Positions 1 through 5,377 of a stretch of DNA of 7,524 nucleotides are shown here, one piece after another. Each line of letters starts with the position of its first letter. Position 1 is the first letter of the stretch. Position numbers and translations under genes: made by a program. The DNA is taken from positions 1 through 7,524 of the forward strand of contig JAGXAD010000032.1 in NCBI GenBank assembly GCA_018971745.1, written 5' to 3'. A model generated the notes under the pieces. That model had not been told where the DNA came from. It did no database searches and saw only the letters and a program-made list of their open reading frames with translations. The DNA is from Patescibacteria group bacterium. GTDB taxonomy: Bacteria > Patescibacteriota > Minisyncoccia > Sungbacterales > GWA2-42-14.

Positions 1-10
1 CGATATGCAT
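1..10 (-). CDS. Possible 5' end of a gene running off the left edge
   Basis: An ATG reads leftward from position 10 (first codons ATG CAT ATC) and leaves the window at once. The reason to suspect a real start is the strong purine-rich stretch just upstream on the minus strand, AGGGGAGAGG at positions 22-13, at proper Shine-Dalgarno distance, and a promoter-like TTGACA further up at 77-72. Only three codons are visible, so nothing can be said of the product. It would be the next minus-strand gene after GAPDH, separated from it by a terminator. Confidence 0.35.
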
Positions 11-48
11 TGCCTCTCCCCTGTTTTGATTATCAAATATCCATCCGC

Positions 49-77
49 AGAGTACAAAAATTATTTTTATGTGTCAA
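49..77 (-). promoter_or_regulatory. Candidate promoter for the leftward gene at the window edge
   Basis: On the minus strand a perfect -35 box TTGACA (77-72) is followed after 17 bases by TACTCT (54-49), a poor -10 with three matches to TATAAT. It lies just beyond the GAPDH terminator and would start RNA about 30 bases before the purine-rich site at 22-13. The -35 and spacing are convincing; the -10 is weak. Confidence 0.35.
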
Positions 78-78
78 G

Positions 79-111
79 AAAAAAAAGTTCTCCGATCAGA
101 ATCGGGGAACT
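79..111 (-). terminator. Rho-independent terminator of the GAPDH gene
   Basis: Reading the minus strand after the GAPDH stop, the arms at 111-101 and 96-86 (AGTTCCCCGAT and ATCGGAGAACT) pair over 11 positions with one C-A mismatch and a 4-base loop. A run of eight T follows (86-79). It sits about 22 bases past the stop codon, as expected for a factor-independent terminator. Confidence 0.8.
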
Positions 112-132
112 AAAACAAATGAAAAATATAAT

Positions 133-1140
133 TTACTTCAATAACGCAACAATCCTTCGCACATGCTCAACCAAGGTTGCAGTGTATCCGGCTTCATTGT
201 CGTACCACGAAAAAATCTGCACCAAATCGCCGCCGGTTACTTTGGTAAAACCGATGTCAACGATTGCTCCGTACGGCTCGCCGATAATGTCGGACGACAC
301 AATCGGGTCTTCCGTAATTTTTACAACTTGCGACCAGCGCGGCTCTGTAGCGGCTTTTCTAAAAATTTCATTAACCGCATCCGCTGAAATTTCTTTTTCA
401 ACCAATGCGGTAACCACGCTTAACGAACCGGTAATGGTCGGCACGCGGATTGCGGATGCGTCAAATTTCCCCGCCAAATCAGGAATAGATTGAATCACCG
501 CCTCTGCCGCACCGGTGGTGGAAGGCACGATATTGACTCCGGCAGCCCTGCCTCTGCGAACATCTTTTGCGTCCGGGCCGTCAACCAATTTTTGCGTTGC
601 GGTGTATGCATGCACCGTTACCATACCTGCCTTTTTAATGCCAAGCGACTCTTTCAAAATGGCAATCACCGGCGCCACTGAATTCGTAGTGCATGATGCG
701 TTGCAAGTAAGCGGTCCCGGATTTTGAAACCGATCGTCATTCACGCCGATAAGCGCGGTTACGACATCGCCTTCTGCGGGTGCCGTAATTACGACACGGC
801 GCGCGCCTGCGTCCAAATGCGCGCGCGCTTTTTCTGAACTCGTAAAAAATCCTGATGACTCAATCACAAGATCAACTTCCAATTCTTTCCACGGAAGTTT
901 TGCCGGATCTTTTTCGGCAAGCACGCGCACCGCTTTTCCGTCAACGATCAGCGAACCGTCGCTTGCTTCAACTTTTTTCCCGTAGCGGCCGTACACGCTG
1001 TCGTATTTCAAAAGATACGCCAAGGTTTTCGTATCGGTTAAATCATTAACCGCGACAATGTCAAAATCGGGCGCGCCGAACGCGGCGCGGAAAAACGACC
1101 TGCCAATCCTACCAAACCCGTTGATTGAAATTTTTGCCAT
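133..1140 (-). CDS. gap: Type I glyceraldehyde-3-phosphate dehydrogenase
   Basis: This 335-residue enzyme oxidises and phosphorylates glyceraldehyde 3-phosphate to 1,3-bisphosphoglycerate with NAD in cytosolic glycolysis. The N-terminal Rossmann motif INGFGRIGR covers residues 6-14, and VNDLTD (31-36) carries the Asp (33) usually tied to NAD rather than NADP use. The catalytic loop ASCTTNS places the nucleophile at Cys150, and His177 (TVHAYT) is the general base. The phosphate-binding stretches RRGRAAGVNIVPSTTGAA and SWYDNEAGY are intact. Length is normal for the family and no key residue is missing. The ATG at 1140 is right because the Rossmann strand begins immediately. No Shine-Dalgarno is visible; the promoter box ends six bases before the ATG, so the message is probably leaderless. 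A terminator follows at once, so the gene is monocistronic and diverges from the membrane-protein gene at 1248. Confidence 0.97.
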   Translation of the reverse strand: MAKISINGFGRIGRSFFRAAFGAPDFDIVAVNDLTDTKTLAYLLKYDSVYGRYGKKVEASDGSLIVDGKAVRVLAEKDPAKLPWKELEVDLVIESSGFFTSSEKARAHLDAGARRVVITAPAEGDVVTALIGVNDDRFQNPGPLTCNASCTTNSVAPVIAILKESLGIKKAGMVTVHAYTATQKLVDGPDAKDVRRGRAAGVNIVPSTTGAAEAVIQSIPDLAGKFDASAIRVPTITGSLSVVTALVEKEISADAVNEIFRKAATEPRWSQVVKITEDPIVSSDIIGEPYGAIVDIGFTKVTGGDLVQIFSWYDNEAGYTATLVEHVRRIVALLK

Positions 1141-1146
1141 AATGCT

Positions 1147-1175
1147 ATTCTATAATGCGTTAATTTTTATTTCAA
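1147..1175 (-). promoter_or_regulatory. GAPDH promoter, probably producing leaderless mRNA
   Basis: On the minus strand TTGAAA (1175-1170) and TAGAAT (1152-1147) are spaced by exactly 17 bases, each one base away from the sigma-70-type consensus in most positions. Only six bases (1146-1141) separate the -10 box from the ATG at 1140, so normal initiation about seven bases downstream would fall on the A of the start codon. Confidence 0.6.
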
Positions 1176-1179
1176 ATAT

Positions 1180-1237
1180 TTGCATAAATTCGCCTAATGT
1201 GAGATAATAAAAGCAGTTCTTATCAATTCATCAAGGA
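1180..1237 (+). promoter_or_regulatory. Weak promoter and ribosome binding site for the rightward membrane-protein gene
   Basis: TTGCAT (1180-1185) and GATAAT (1203-1208) are 17 bases apart; the -10 is good, the -35 poor. A ribosome binding site AAGGA (1233-1237) lies 10 bases before the ATG at 1248, slightly long but usable, and is one of the few recognisable Shine-Dalgarno sites in the window. Transcription from here would diverge from GAPDH. Confidence 0.4.
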
Positions 1238-1247
1238 AAATAGTGGC

Positions 1248-1772
1248 ATGAATTCTTTTATTGTCGGATTGTTTTTTCTGCTTTTCTTAGGCCTGCAATT
1301 TGGCTCTCAATGGATTCTTCTATATCTTGCCGTCGGATCCTTGATCAGCGTTCCCTTGGCTCTTTTGTTTAAAGAAGCCGTAGAGGAAAATACTAACGAT
1401 GCAAAACCAGCGACCCTACGAAACAGCATCAAGCGGCATTTTGCCAACTATTTGAAAAACATAGACCCGATAGAACGCCTAACCCTTGAATTATCCCTGC
1501 CGTTAGTAGTATTATTTTCTGCAATTTATATTGCCGTTACATGGCTTCCGCTTCTTGCGGAAAACATATGTCTTCATGCAGAGAGCATGTGTCTTCGGCT
1601 GTATATCCTGTATAGAAAACTCGCATTAAATTTTCTGTTCTGGCGCTTAAAACGGAAATTTAAAAAAATATTTCTTTACCTGCACATCGCGTTATCGGAG
1701 GAAGAAAAAAACAAACCGGAAACGCGAGCGTTACTGGAACACATCCGACTAATTTTAAAGAAAAAAACATAA
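1248..1772 (+). CDS. Small membrane protein of unknown function
   Basis: I do not recognise this 174-residue protein. Two hydrophobic segments at about residues 3-18 and 22-41 form a probable helical hairpin, followed by a polar stretch (44-80) and a third membrane segment at about 83-103. The remaining 70 residues are strongly basic with hydrophobic positions interspersed (for example WRLKRKFKKIF near 132-142), suggesting a cytosolic, membrane-hugging or nucleic-acid-contacting tail. Two cysteines (108, 115) lie just after the third helix. It is the only complete gene on the plus strand, is transcribed away from GAPDH and converges on trxB. The start is supported by AAGGA ten bases upstream and by the hydrophobic N-terminus. 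A terminator follows directly, so it stands alone and is probably unrelated to the redox genes. Confidence 0.75.
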   Translation: MNSFIVGLFFLLFLGLQFGSQWILLYLAVGSLISVPLALLFKEAVEENTNDAKPATLRNSIKRHFANYLKNIDPIERLTLELSLPLVVLFSAIYIAVTWLPLLAENICLHAESMCLRLYILYRKLALNFLFWRLKRKFKKIFLYLHIALSEEEKNKPETRALLEHIRLILKKKT

Positions 1773-1789
1773 CGGCGATTTTCAAAAGC

Positions 1790-1817
1790 AACCCTCAAAA
1801 CCGAGGGTTTTATTTTT
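1790..1817 (+). terminator. Terminator of the membrane-protein gene, overlapping the trxB stop
   Basis: AACCCTC (1790-1796) pairs perfectly with GAGGGTT (1803-1809) around a 6-base loop, followed by TTATTTTT (1810-1817). It lies 17 bases after the stop of the rightward gene. Its T-rich tail includes the TAA stop of trxB (1812-1810). The same hairpin could serve trxB in the opposite direction, but there the following bases (GCTTTTG) are a weaker T tract. Confidence 0.8.
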
Positions 1818-2778
1818 CCGCTGCCGGACTTTGCTTCGCTCTCTTCTGCAAATACCCGTACGCCGCAAGCGCGGCTTTGACGCCGTCGCCGGCCGAAATG
1901 TTATTTTGCTTGTACGGGTCGTCCGTAATGTCTCCTGCGGCAAACACGCCCGGATGCGAAGTTGACGCGTGCTTTGAATCGATTTTAATTTGTCCGTAGT
2001 TATCCAACTCAACCAAGTCCTTTGCCATTTCGGAATTTGGCACTGATCCGATTTCCACAAACACGCCACCAACCGCAATTATTTTTTCCTCGCCGGTTTT
2101 AACATCTTTATATCGCACGCCGTTTACAAATTTATCTCCTAAAATTTCTTGTGTCTCCGCGTTATAGATAATTTCAACCTGCGGATGATTTTTGATTTTT
2201 TCCTGCGTAATCGGGTCGCCTTTTAACGCGTCTCCGCGCGCAAGCAAATAAATTTTTTTCGCGTACGGAAACAAATCAACAACCGCCTCAAGCCCGGCGT
2301 TTCCCCCGCCGACCACCGCAACCTCTTTTCCCGCAAACACAGGCGCATCGCAGGTGGAGCAATACGCAACGCCCTTGCCGTTGAATGCATCCTCCCCGGG
2401 CACGCCCAATTTTCTGCGCCGCGCCCCTGCCGCCAAAATCATCGACTTCCCTTCATATATGTTACCCTCTTCGGTCTTCACTTCAAAATCGCAAACATGG
2501 GTCGCTTCGTTGCATTTGATTGAGCGCACGCCCAAAACGCGTTCCGGCATTTTGACTTCAACAACATCGGAAAAAGAGCGCACATGTTCTTCCAATTTTT
2601 TTGCCAAATCAAAACCGGAAATGCTTTTCTCGCCGATCCAATTCTGAATGTCGTCGGAAACTTGCGACTGCCCGCCGAATGATTCGGTAATAACAACTGT
2701 TTTTAATTTTTTTCGGGCAACATACACCGCCGCCGCGGAAGCTGCGGGTCCCCCGCCGATAATTATAACATCGTACAT
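1810..2778 (-). CDS. trxB: Thioredoxin reductase (low-molecular-weight type)
   Basis: This 322-residue flavoprotein should pass electrons from a nicotinamide cofactor through FAD and a redox-active disulfide to thioredoxin-like partners in the cytosol. The FAD motif GGGPAA is at residues 8-13, the active-site pair is CSTC (Cys140, Cys143; CATC in many relatives), the nucleotide motif GGGNAGLE is at 157-164, and the second FAD motif GVFAAGDI is near 277-284. Length matches the bacterial enzyme. After the second dinucleotide motif, where NADPH-dependent enzymes carry an HRRxxxR stretch, this protein reads LLARGDALKGD, closer to the AhpF type, so NADH use is possible. The ATG at 2778 is fixed by the immediate VIIIGGG strand. 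No Shine-Dalgarno is present; the bases before the ATG belong to a repeat arm (CTACCTGGT). It is the last gene of the redox cluster, and its likely partners are the two small thioredoxin-fold proteins upstream. Confidence 0.95.
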   Translation of the reverse strand: MYDVIIIGGGPAASAAAVYVARKKLKTVVITESFGGQSQVSDDIQNWIGEKSISGFDLAKKLEEHVRSFSDVVEVKMPERVLGVRSIKCNEATHVCDFEVKTEEGNIYEGKSMILAAGARRRKLGVPGEDAFNGKGVAYCSTCDAPVFAGKEVAVVGGGNAGLEAVVDLFPYAKKIYLLARGDALKGDPITQEKIKNHPQVEIIYNAETQEILGDKFVNGVRYKDVKTGEEKIIAVGGVFVEIGSVPNSEMAKDLVELDNYGQIKIDSKHASTSHPGVFAAGDITDDPYKQNNISAGDGVKAALAAYGYLQKRAKQSPAAEK

Positions 2779-2798
2779 ACCAGGTAGTAAAACTTCGG

Positions 2799-2827
2799 AT
2801 TATAAAATTGATAATAATATGTTTTAA
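2799..2827 (-). promoter_or_regulatory. Candidate trxB promoter inside repeat copy 1
   Basis: A perfect TATAAT (2804-2799) lies in the start-proximal arm, with TTAAAA (2827-2822, four of six matches) 17 bases upstream. Twenty bases separate the -10 from the ATG, giving a leader of about 13 bases without a Shine-Dalgarno. The TATAAT and its distance to the ATG are identical in the other copy before the glutaredoxin gene. Confidence 0.5.
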
Positions 2828-2874
2828 AAAATTTTCGTACCTAACATATATGCCGGTATTTTAAAATCAAGCCT

Positions 2875-2902
2875 GCCAGCCCCGCCCGCGGGCGGGGCTG
2901 GC
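2875..2902. repeat. Perfect 28-bp GC-rich palindrome within repeat copy 1
   Basis: The sequence starting GCCAGCCCCGCCC at 2875 is an uninterrupted self-complementary 28-mer centred on GC at 2888-2889. It stands out sharply from the AT-rich surroundings. No T run follows on either strand, so it is not a standard terminator. In copy 2 the same place is taken by a smaller 18-base hairpin (4436-4453). Confidence 0.85.
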
Positions 2903-2932
2903 CAATCTGAAGTTTCACTGCCTGGCATATTT

Positions 2933-3211
2933 TTATTGCTCGTGCTCGCCCTCTAAATGCCTGAATTGAAGCGCAACATAGGTTCCCGCTGAGATGCCTA
3001 ACGCGTATATGACGACTCCGGCAAAACTTTTCCCGGCATTGATTTGCGTAATAATTCCGGCAAGCACAAAAAGGTTTACCAATTGAAGAAAAAACGTAAG
3101 AACGCTTGCGCGCAATTTCTTGCACTGCGCAACCAAGCGAATCTGCACCGTTGAAAAAAACGCAAGCAAAATTCCGGCGCCAAGATACATGAAAATCGCA
3201 GACAATGCCAT
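2933..3211 (-). CDS. Small three-helix membrane protein, possibly DUF5698/UPF0316-like
   Basis: From the ATG at 3211 this is a 92-residue, mostly hydrophobic protein with membrane segments at about residues 3-20, 37-55 and 64-81 and a short charged tail (RHLEGEHEQ). The pattern of the last helix, VVIYALGISAGTYVA (66-80), and the preceding order of helices resemble the membrane domain of UPF0316/DUF5698 proteins; I make this match from memory and hold it loosely. The C-terminal domain seen in longer members is absent. A TTG at 3223 would add four residues, but neither start has a Shine-Dalgarno and ATG is the better choice. It begins 27 bases after the DUF3105 gene, so it is probably co-transcribed, and its stop lies four bases before repeat copy 1. 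No cysteine pair suggests direct redox chemistry (only Cys30). Confidence 0.7.
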   Translation of the reverse strand: MALSAIFMYLGAGILLAFFSTVQIRLVAQCKKLRASVLTFFLQLVNLFVLAGIITQINAGKSFAGVVIYALGISAGTYVALQFRHLEGEHEQ

Positions 3212-3238
3212 AATGAGACGCAAACGAAATCACGATAA

Positions 3239-3853
3239 TTATTGAACCGTCTTCGGGTCAATTCCGCCTCCCATATCCGGAATGTATTCGGGACCTTTGT
3301 TTACAAATGTTTCGGCAAAATTTTTAATATCCTCTTTTTGACTCGCACTCAACGCTCCCCCGACCAAATTGAATTTCAAAAGCCGGGTCCAAGCCGCAAC
3401 CGCAATGTCAGTATCATTTTTGGAACGCGGACCTAAAACGATTTTTGTGTTCATATCCTCCGCAATCTTTTTTAATTCGTCAACAACTGTTTGCGGCACG
3501 CCCGGCTTGTACGAAATCCAAACGCCGCCGTGCTCCAGATTGTGAAGAAAAATTTCGTCGCGCACCTCAAAATCATACGCTCCCCAATTCGCCGGAGACG
3601 AAAAATGCGGACCCGATGTCGGCGGGTTTGAATTGTAACTGCGGGGGTTCGGGTCCCGCAAAGCAATGTGCTCCCTGCCGACTTCGGGATACCCGACGCC
3701 CGGCAAATTTGTTTGGTGATGCGCGATCCACCGAACCAATCCGTATCCGACCGCAAACACCGCAACCAAAACAAAAAACCGCCAAAAAAGTTTTTTTATT
3801 TTTTTTGCGCGTTCCTTGCGCGTTCTTTCTTGTTCTTTTTCCGCTGACGACAT
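3239..3853 (-). CDS. DUF3105 membrane-anchored extracytoplasmic protein
   Basis: A 204-residue protein with a highly charged N-terminus (residues 1-21), one membrane segment (about 23-43) and a domain expected to lie outside the membrane. The domain shows the DUF3105 signatures PPTSGPH (77-83), NWGAY (89-93) and FLHNLEHGGVWISY (102-115). Conserved His83, His104, His108 and Glu107 could bind a metal, but this is inference; the biochemical function of the family is not established to my knowledge. There is no cysteine, so it takes no direct part in thiol exchange despite its neighbours. The ATG at 3853 lies four bases after the upstream gene's stop. A TTG at 3865 in the same frame would overlap that gene by eight bases and has GAGGAG (3881-3876) ten bases upstream, so the longer start is a real alternative. 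Tight spacing argues for one operon with the CPHC and glutaredoxin genes. Confidence 0.9.
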   Translation of the reverse strand: MSSAEKEQERTRKERAKKIKKLFWRFFVLVAVFAVGYGLVRWIAHHQTNLPGVGYPEVGREHIALRDPNPRSYNSNPPTSGPHFSSPANWGAYDFEVRDEIFLHNLEHGGVWISYKPGVPQTVVDELKKIAEDMNTKIVLGPRSKNDTDIAVAAWTRLLKFNLVGGALSASQKEDIKNFAETFVNKGPEYIPDMGGGIDPKTVQ

Positions 3854-3857
3854 ATTT

Positions 3858-4103
3858 TTACGCAATTTTCTTTAACTCCTCGTACGGCGCTTCGCCGCAG
3901 ACAAATTTTCCGGTTTCAGGATTTACGAAAAACGGCACGCCGCCGCAACGCCCCTTATCGTATTCGTCCATTTTTTTGGCATTCGTCTCATTGTGCCACA
4001 CTTCGTATTCCTGAATTTCCACGCCTTCTTCTTTTAGGCGCCGCAGTATCGGCTCCATGCGAATGCAATGCGGGCACTCTTTGCCGTAAAATTCTATAAT
4101 CAT
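3858..4103 (-). CDS. Small thioredoxin-fold protein with CPHC active site
   Basis: An 81-residue cytosolic protein with a compact thioredoxin/glutaredoxin fold: first strand IIEFYG, active site CPHC (Cys10, Cys13), and the cis-proline loop GGVPFF with Pro57. CPHC is the dithiol motif typical of DsbA, unusual in such a small soluble protein. Two further cysteines, Cys53 just before the cis-proline loop and Cys69 in the following strand turn, flank a beta hairpin and could form a second disulfide or metal site. No signal peptide or membrane segment is present. It starts eight bases after the glutaredoxin stop and ends four bases before the DUF3105 ATG, so all three are surely co-transcribed. 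Thioredoxin reductase from the same cluster is the likely electron donor; the substrate is unknown. Confidence 0.9.
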   Translation of the reverse strand: MIIEFYGKECPHCIRMEPILRRLKEEGVEIQEYEVWHNETNAKKMDEYDKGRCGGVPFFVNPETGKFVCGEAPYEELKKIA

Positions 4104-4111
4104 ATGTTGCG

Positions 4112-4342
4112 TTATTTGATTCCGAGCAATTCCGCAAGACGCGGCTGGTCAAAACCGATTATAATTTGTCCGTCAATGTCAATCACAGGCACGCCAAGCT
4201 GGCCTGATTTTTGAACCATTTCATCGCGCGCTGACACATCCTGCGCAACATTTTTTTCTTCGTACGCGATGCCGTGCTTTGCAAAAAATTCTTTTGCCAT
4301 CTTGCAGTATACGCAAGACGGAGTGGTGTAAATTTTGGCCAT
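4112..4342 (-). CDS. Glutaredoxin-like protein, YruB type
   Basis: A 76-residue single-domain glutaredoxin. It has the first strand KIYTTP, the redox motif CVYC (Cys10, Cys13), the cis-proline segment GVPVIDIDG (Pro52) and the closing GFDQPRLAELL helix typical of the YruB/NrdH-like group. Such proteins reduce disulfides in the cytosol and are often recharged by thioredoxin reductase rather than glutathione. That suits an organism with trxB nearby and no glutathione genes in view. The ATG at 4342 is the only sensible start; the strand and active site begin at once. There is no Shine-Dalgarno: the preceding bases CTATTACCTGGT are the end of repeat copy 2, exactly as at trxB. It heads a compact run with the CPHC and DUF3105 genes. 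Confidence 0.93.
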   Translation of the reverse strand: MAKIYTTPSCVYCKMAKEFFAKHGIAYEEKNVAQDVSARDEMVQKSGQLGVPVIDIDGQIIIGFDQPRLAELLGIK

Positions 4343-4487
4343 ACCAGGTAATAGAACTTCGGATTATAAAAGATGATACGGTTATGAATATGCCATAGTC
4401 AATGAAACGCATTTTTCTTTCAGGATATTCATGCCTGTCCGCTTCAGCGGGCAATCCGAAGTTTCACTGCCTGGCATAGCCTGGCAT
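4341..4487 (-). repeat. Inverted-arm repeat element, copy 2, in front of the glutaredoxin gene
   Basis: A 147-bp relative of copy 1, lying between the DsbA-like gene's stop (4505) and the glutaredoxin start. The left arm begins ATACCAGGTAATAGAACTTC at 4341; the right arm, read backward from 4477, begins ATGCCAGGCAGTGAAACTTC, a 20/25 match. The right end carries an extra tandem copy of the outer bases (CCTGGCAT twice, 4470-4487). Inside are an 8-bp inverted pair (ATGAATAT 4384-4391, ATATTCAT 4425-4432) and an 18-base hairpin (4436-4453). The left arm again supplies the A and T of the downstream ATG and a TATAAT box. The interior otherwise differs from copy 1. Confidence 0.85.
4363..4402 (-). 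promoter_or_regulatory. Candidate glutaredoxin promoter inside repeat copy 2
   Basis: On the minus strand TTGACT (4402-4397) is followed after 18 bases by TATCAT (4378-4373), a good pair. A perfect TATAAT (4368-4363) ten bases further down corresponds in position to the one in copy 1, twenty bases before the ATG, but lacks a good -35 of its own. Either box would start RNA downstream of the right arm, so the transcript would not contain the arm that can pair over the start codon. Confidence 0.45.
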
Positions 4488-4504
4488 ACTATAACTCATT
4501 TAAT

Positions 4505-5272
4505 TTACTTCTTTCCCGCCAAAGCCGCGTCAATGGCTTTTGCAAATTCTTCATACGGCTGGGCGCCGACAATCAAAGTGCCGTTGACAAATATTCCCGG
4601 AGTGCCATTCACGCCGTGTTGCTTTCCCGTATCCGTGGATGCGGTAATGGCGTCATGGTATTTCCCCAACTTCATACACGCGGAAAAATCATCCTGATTC
4701 AAACCCACTGCTCCGGCAAATTGCAGCAAATGCGCTTCGCTGAACGCGCCGACGTTTTCGCCGCTCTTGCCTTTGCCGTAATAATTGTCCCACATGTACT
4801 TGAACAAATAATCATGATACTGCCAGAATTTTCCCTGCTCTCCGGCGCATCGCGCCGCGTGCGCCGCGGAAATTGATTCGTCGCCCAAAAACGCAAAATC
4901 CTTGTATACGAATTTTACTTTGCCGGTTTTAACGTAGTTTGCGATAATCTGCGGCTCGGTCTCGCGGAAAAATTTTCCGCAAAACGGGCACTGAAAATCC
5001 GAAAATTCAACCACGGCAACGGGCGCTGAAGGATTGCCAAGCATGGGGTCGGACGCGCCGTACAACTCTCCGACATTTACGCTCGGCGAGTTTGGAATTT
5101 TGCCGGAAGCGTCTTTCGACAATGCGGTTTTTTGCGCAACGGACGAATAGTATACCGCGCCCGCGATTAAAACGCCCGCAACGATAATTGCCGCGGGAAT
5201 CAAATACCGGTCGCTGCCTTCTTTTTTTTCTTGCGGCGCAGATTTCGCTGTTTGTGTTTCCAAATCTTCCAT
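4505..5272 (-). CDS. Membrane-anchored DsbA-like thiol oxidoreductase
   Basis: A 255-residue protein with a short polar cytosolic tail (1-22), one membrane helix (about 23-43) without a signal-peptidase site, and an outward-facing thioredoxin-fold domain of the DsbA/Thioredoxin_4 type. The active site FSDFQCPFCGKF has Cys95 and Cys98; the helical insertion spans about 125-205; the cis-proline loop is VNGTPGIFVNG with Pro225. Two further cysteines (141, 199) fall in the helical insertion and could form the structural disulfide seen in BdbD-like relatives. The likely job is forming or rearranging disulfides in exported proteins. No DsbB or VKOR partner is visible here. The ATG at 5272 has no clear Shine-Dalgarno. 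It is the first gene of the redox cluster, separated from the glutaredoxin by repeat copy 2. Confidence 0.93.
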   Translation of the reverse strand: MEDLETQTAKSAPQEKKEGSDRYLIPAAIIVAGVLIAGAVYYSSVAQKTALSKDASGKIPNSPSVNVGELYGASDPMLGNPSAPVAVVEFSDFQCPFCGKFFRETEPQIIANYVKTGKVKFVYKDFAFLGDESISAAHAARCAGEQGKFWQYHDYLFKYMWDNYYGKGKSGENVGAFSEAHLLQFAGAVGLNQDDFSACMKLGKYHDAITASTDTGKQHGVNGTPGIFVNGTLIVGAQPYEEFAKAIDAALAGKK

Positions 5273-5280
5273 ACTAAGAT

Positions 5281-5339
5281 TTAAAAGTTTAAAATGAAAA
5301 GTTAAAAATCATCAGTAACTTTTCGCCCTGAACTTTTAA
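5281..5339. repeat. AT-rich nested palindrome between the DsbA-like and FAD oxidoreductase genes
   Basis: Two perfect 9-bp inverted pairs are nested: TTAAAAGTT (5281-5289) with AACTTTTAA (5331-5339), and inside it GAAAAGTTA (5296-5304) with TAACTTTTC (5316-5324). They are separated by a 6-by-6 internal loop and an 11-base terminal loop. It may form a 3' structure for the FAD oxidoreductase message or a 5' structure for the DsbA-like one; no T tract marks it as a terminator. Confidence 0.65.
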
Positions 5340-5377
5340 TGTTTAATTTACTTCTTTATGCTATCAAAAAATATTTT

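Larger units (their letters stand above)
2777..2928 (-). repeat. Inverted-arm repeat element, copy 1, in front of trxB
   Basis: A 152-bp element fills the gap between the preceding gene's stop (2933) and trxB. The left arm begins ATACCAGGTAGTAAAACTTC at 2777; the right arm, read from 2928 on the opposite strand, begins ATGCCAGGCAGTGAAACTTC. They match at 21 of the first 25 positions. The outer two bases of the left arm are the A and T of the trxB start codon. Inside are an AT-rich stretch (2801-2870) and a GC-rich perfect palindrome (2875-2902). A sister copy lies at 4341-4487. No transposase is present, so it is either a MITE-like sequence or a conserved regulatory module. Confidence 0.85.

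Noticed and set aside
3445..4014. Plus-strand open frame of 189 codons
   Set aside because: It is antisense to the DUF3105 and CPHC genes, and its Pro/Arg-rich translation shows no domain.
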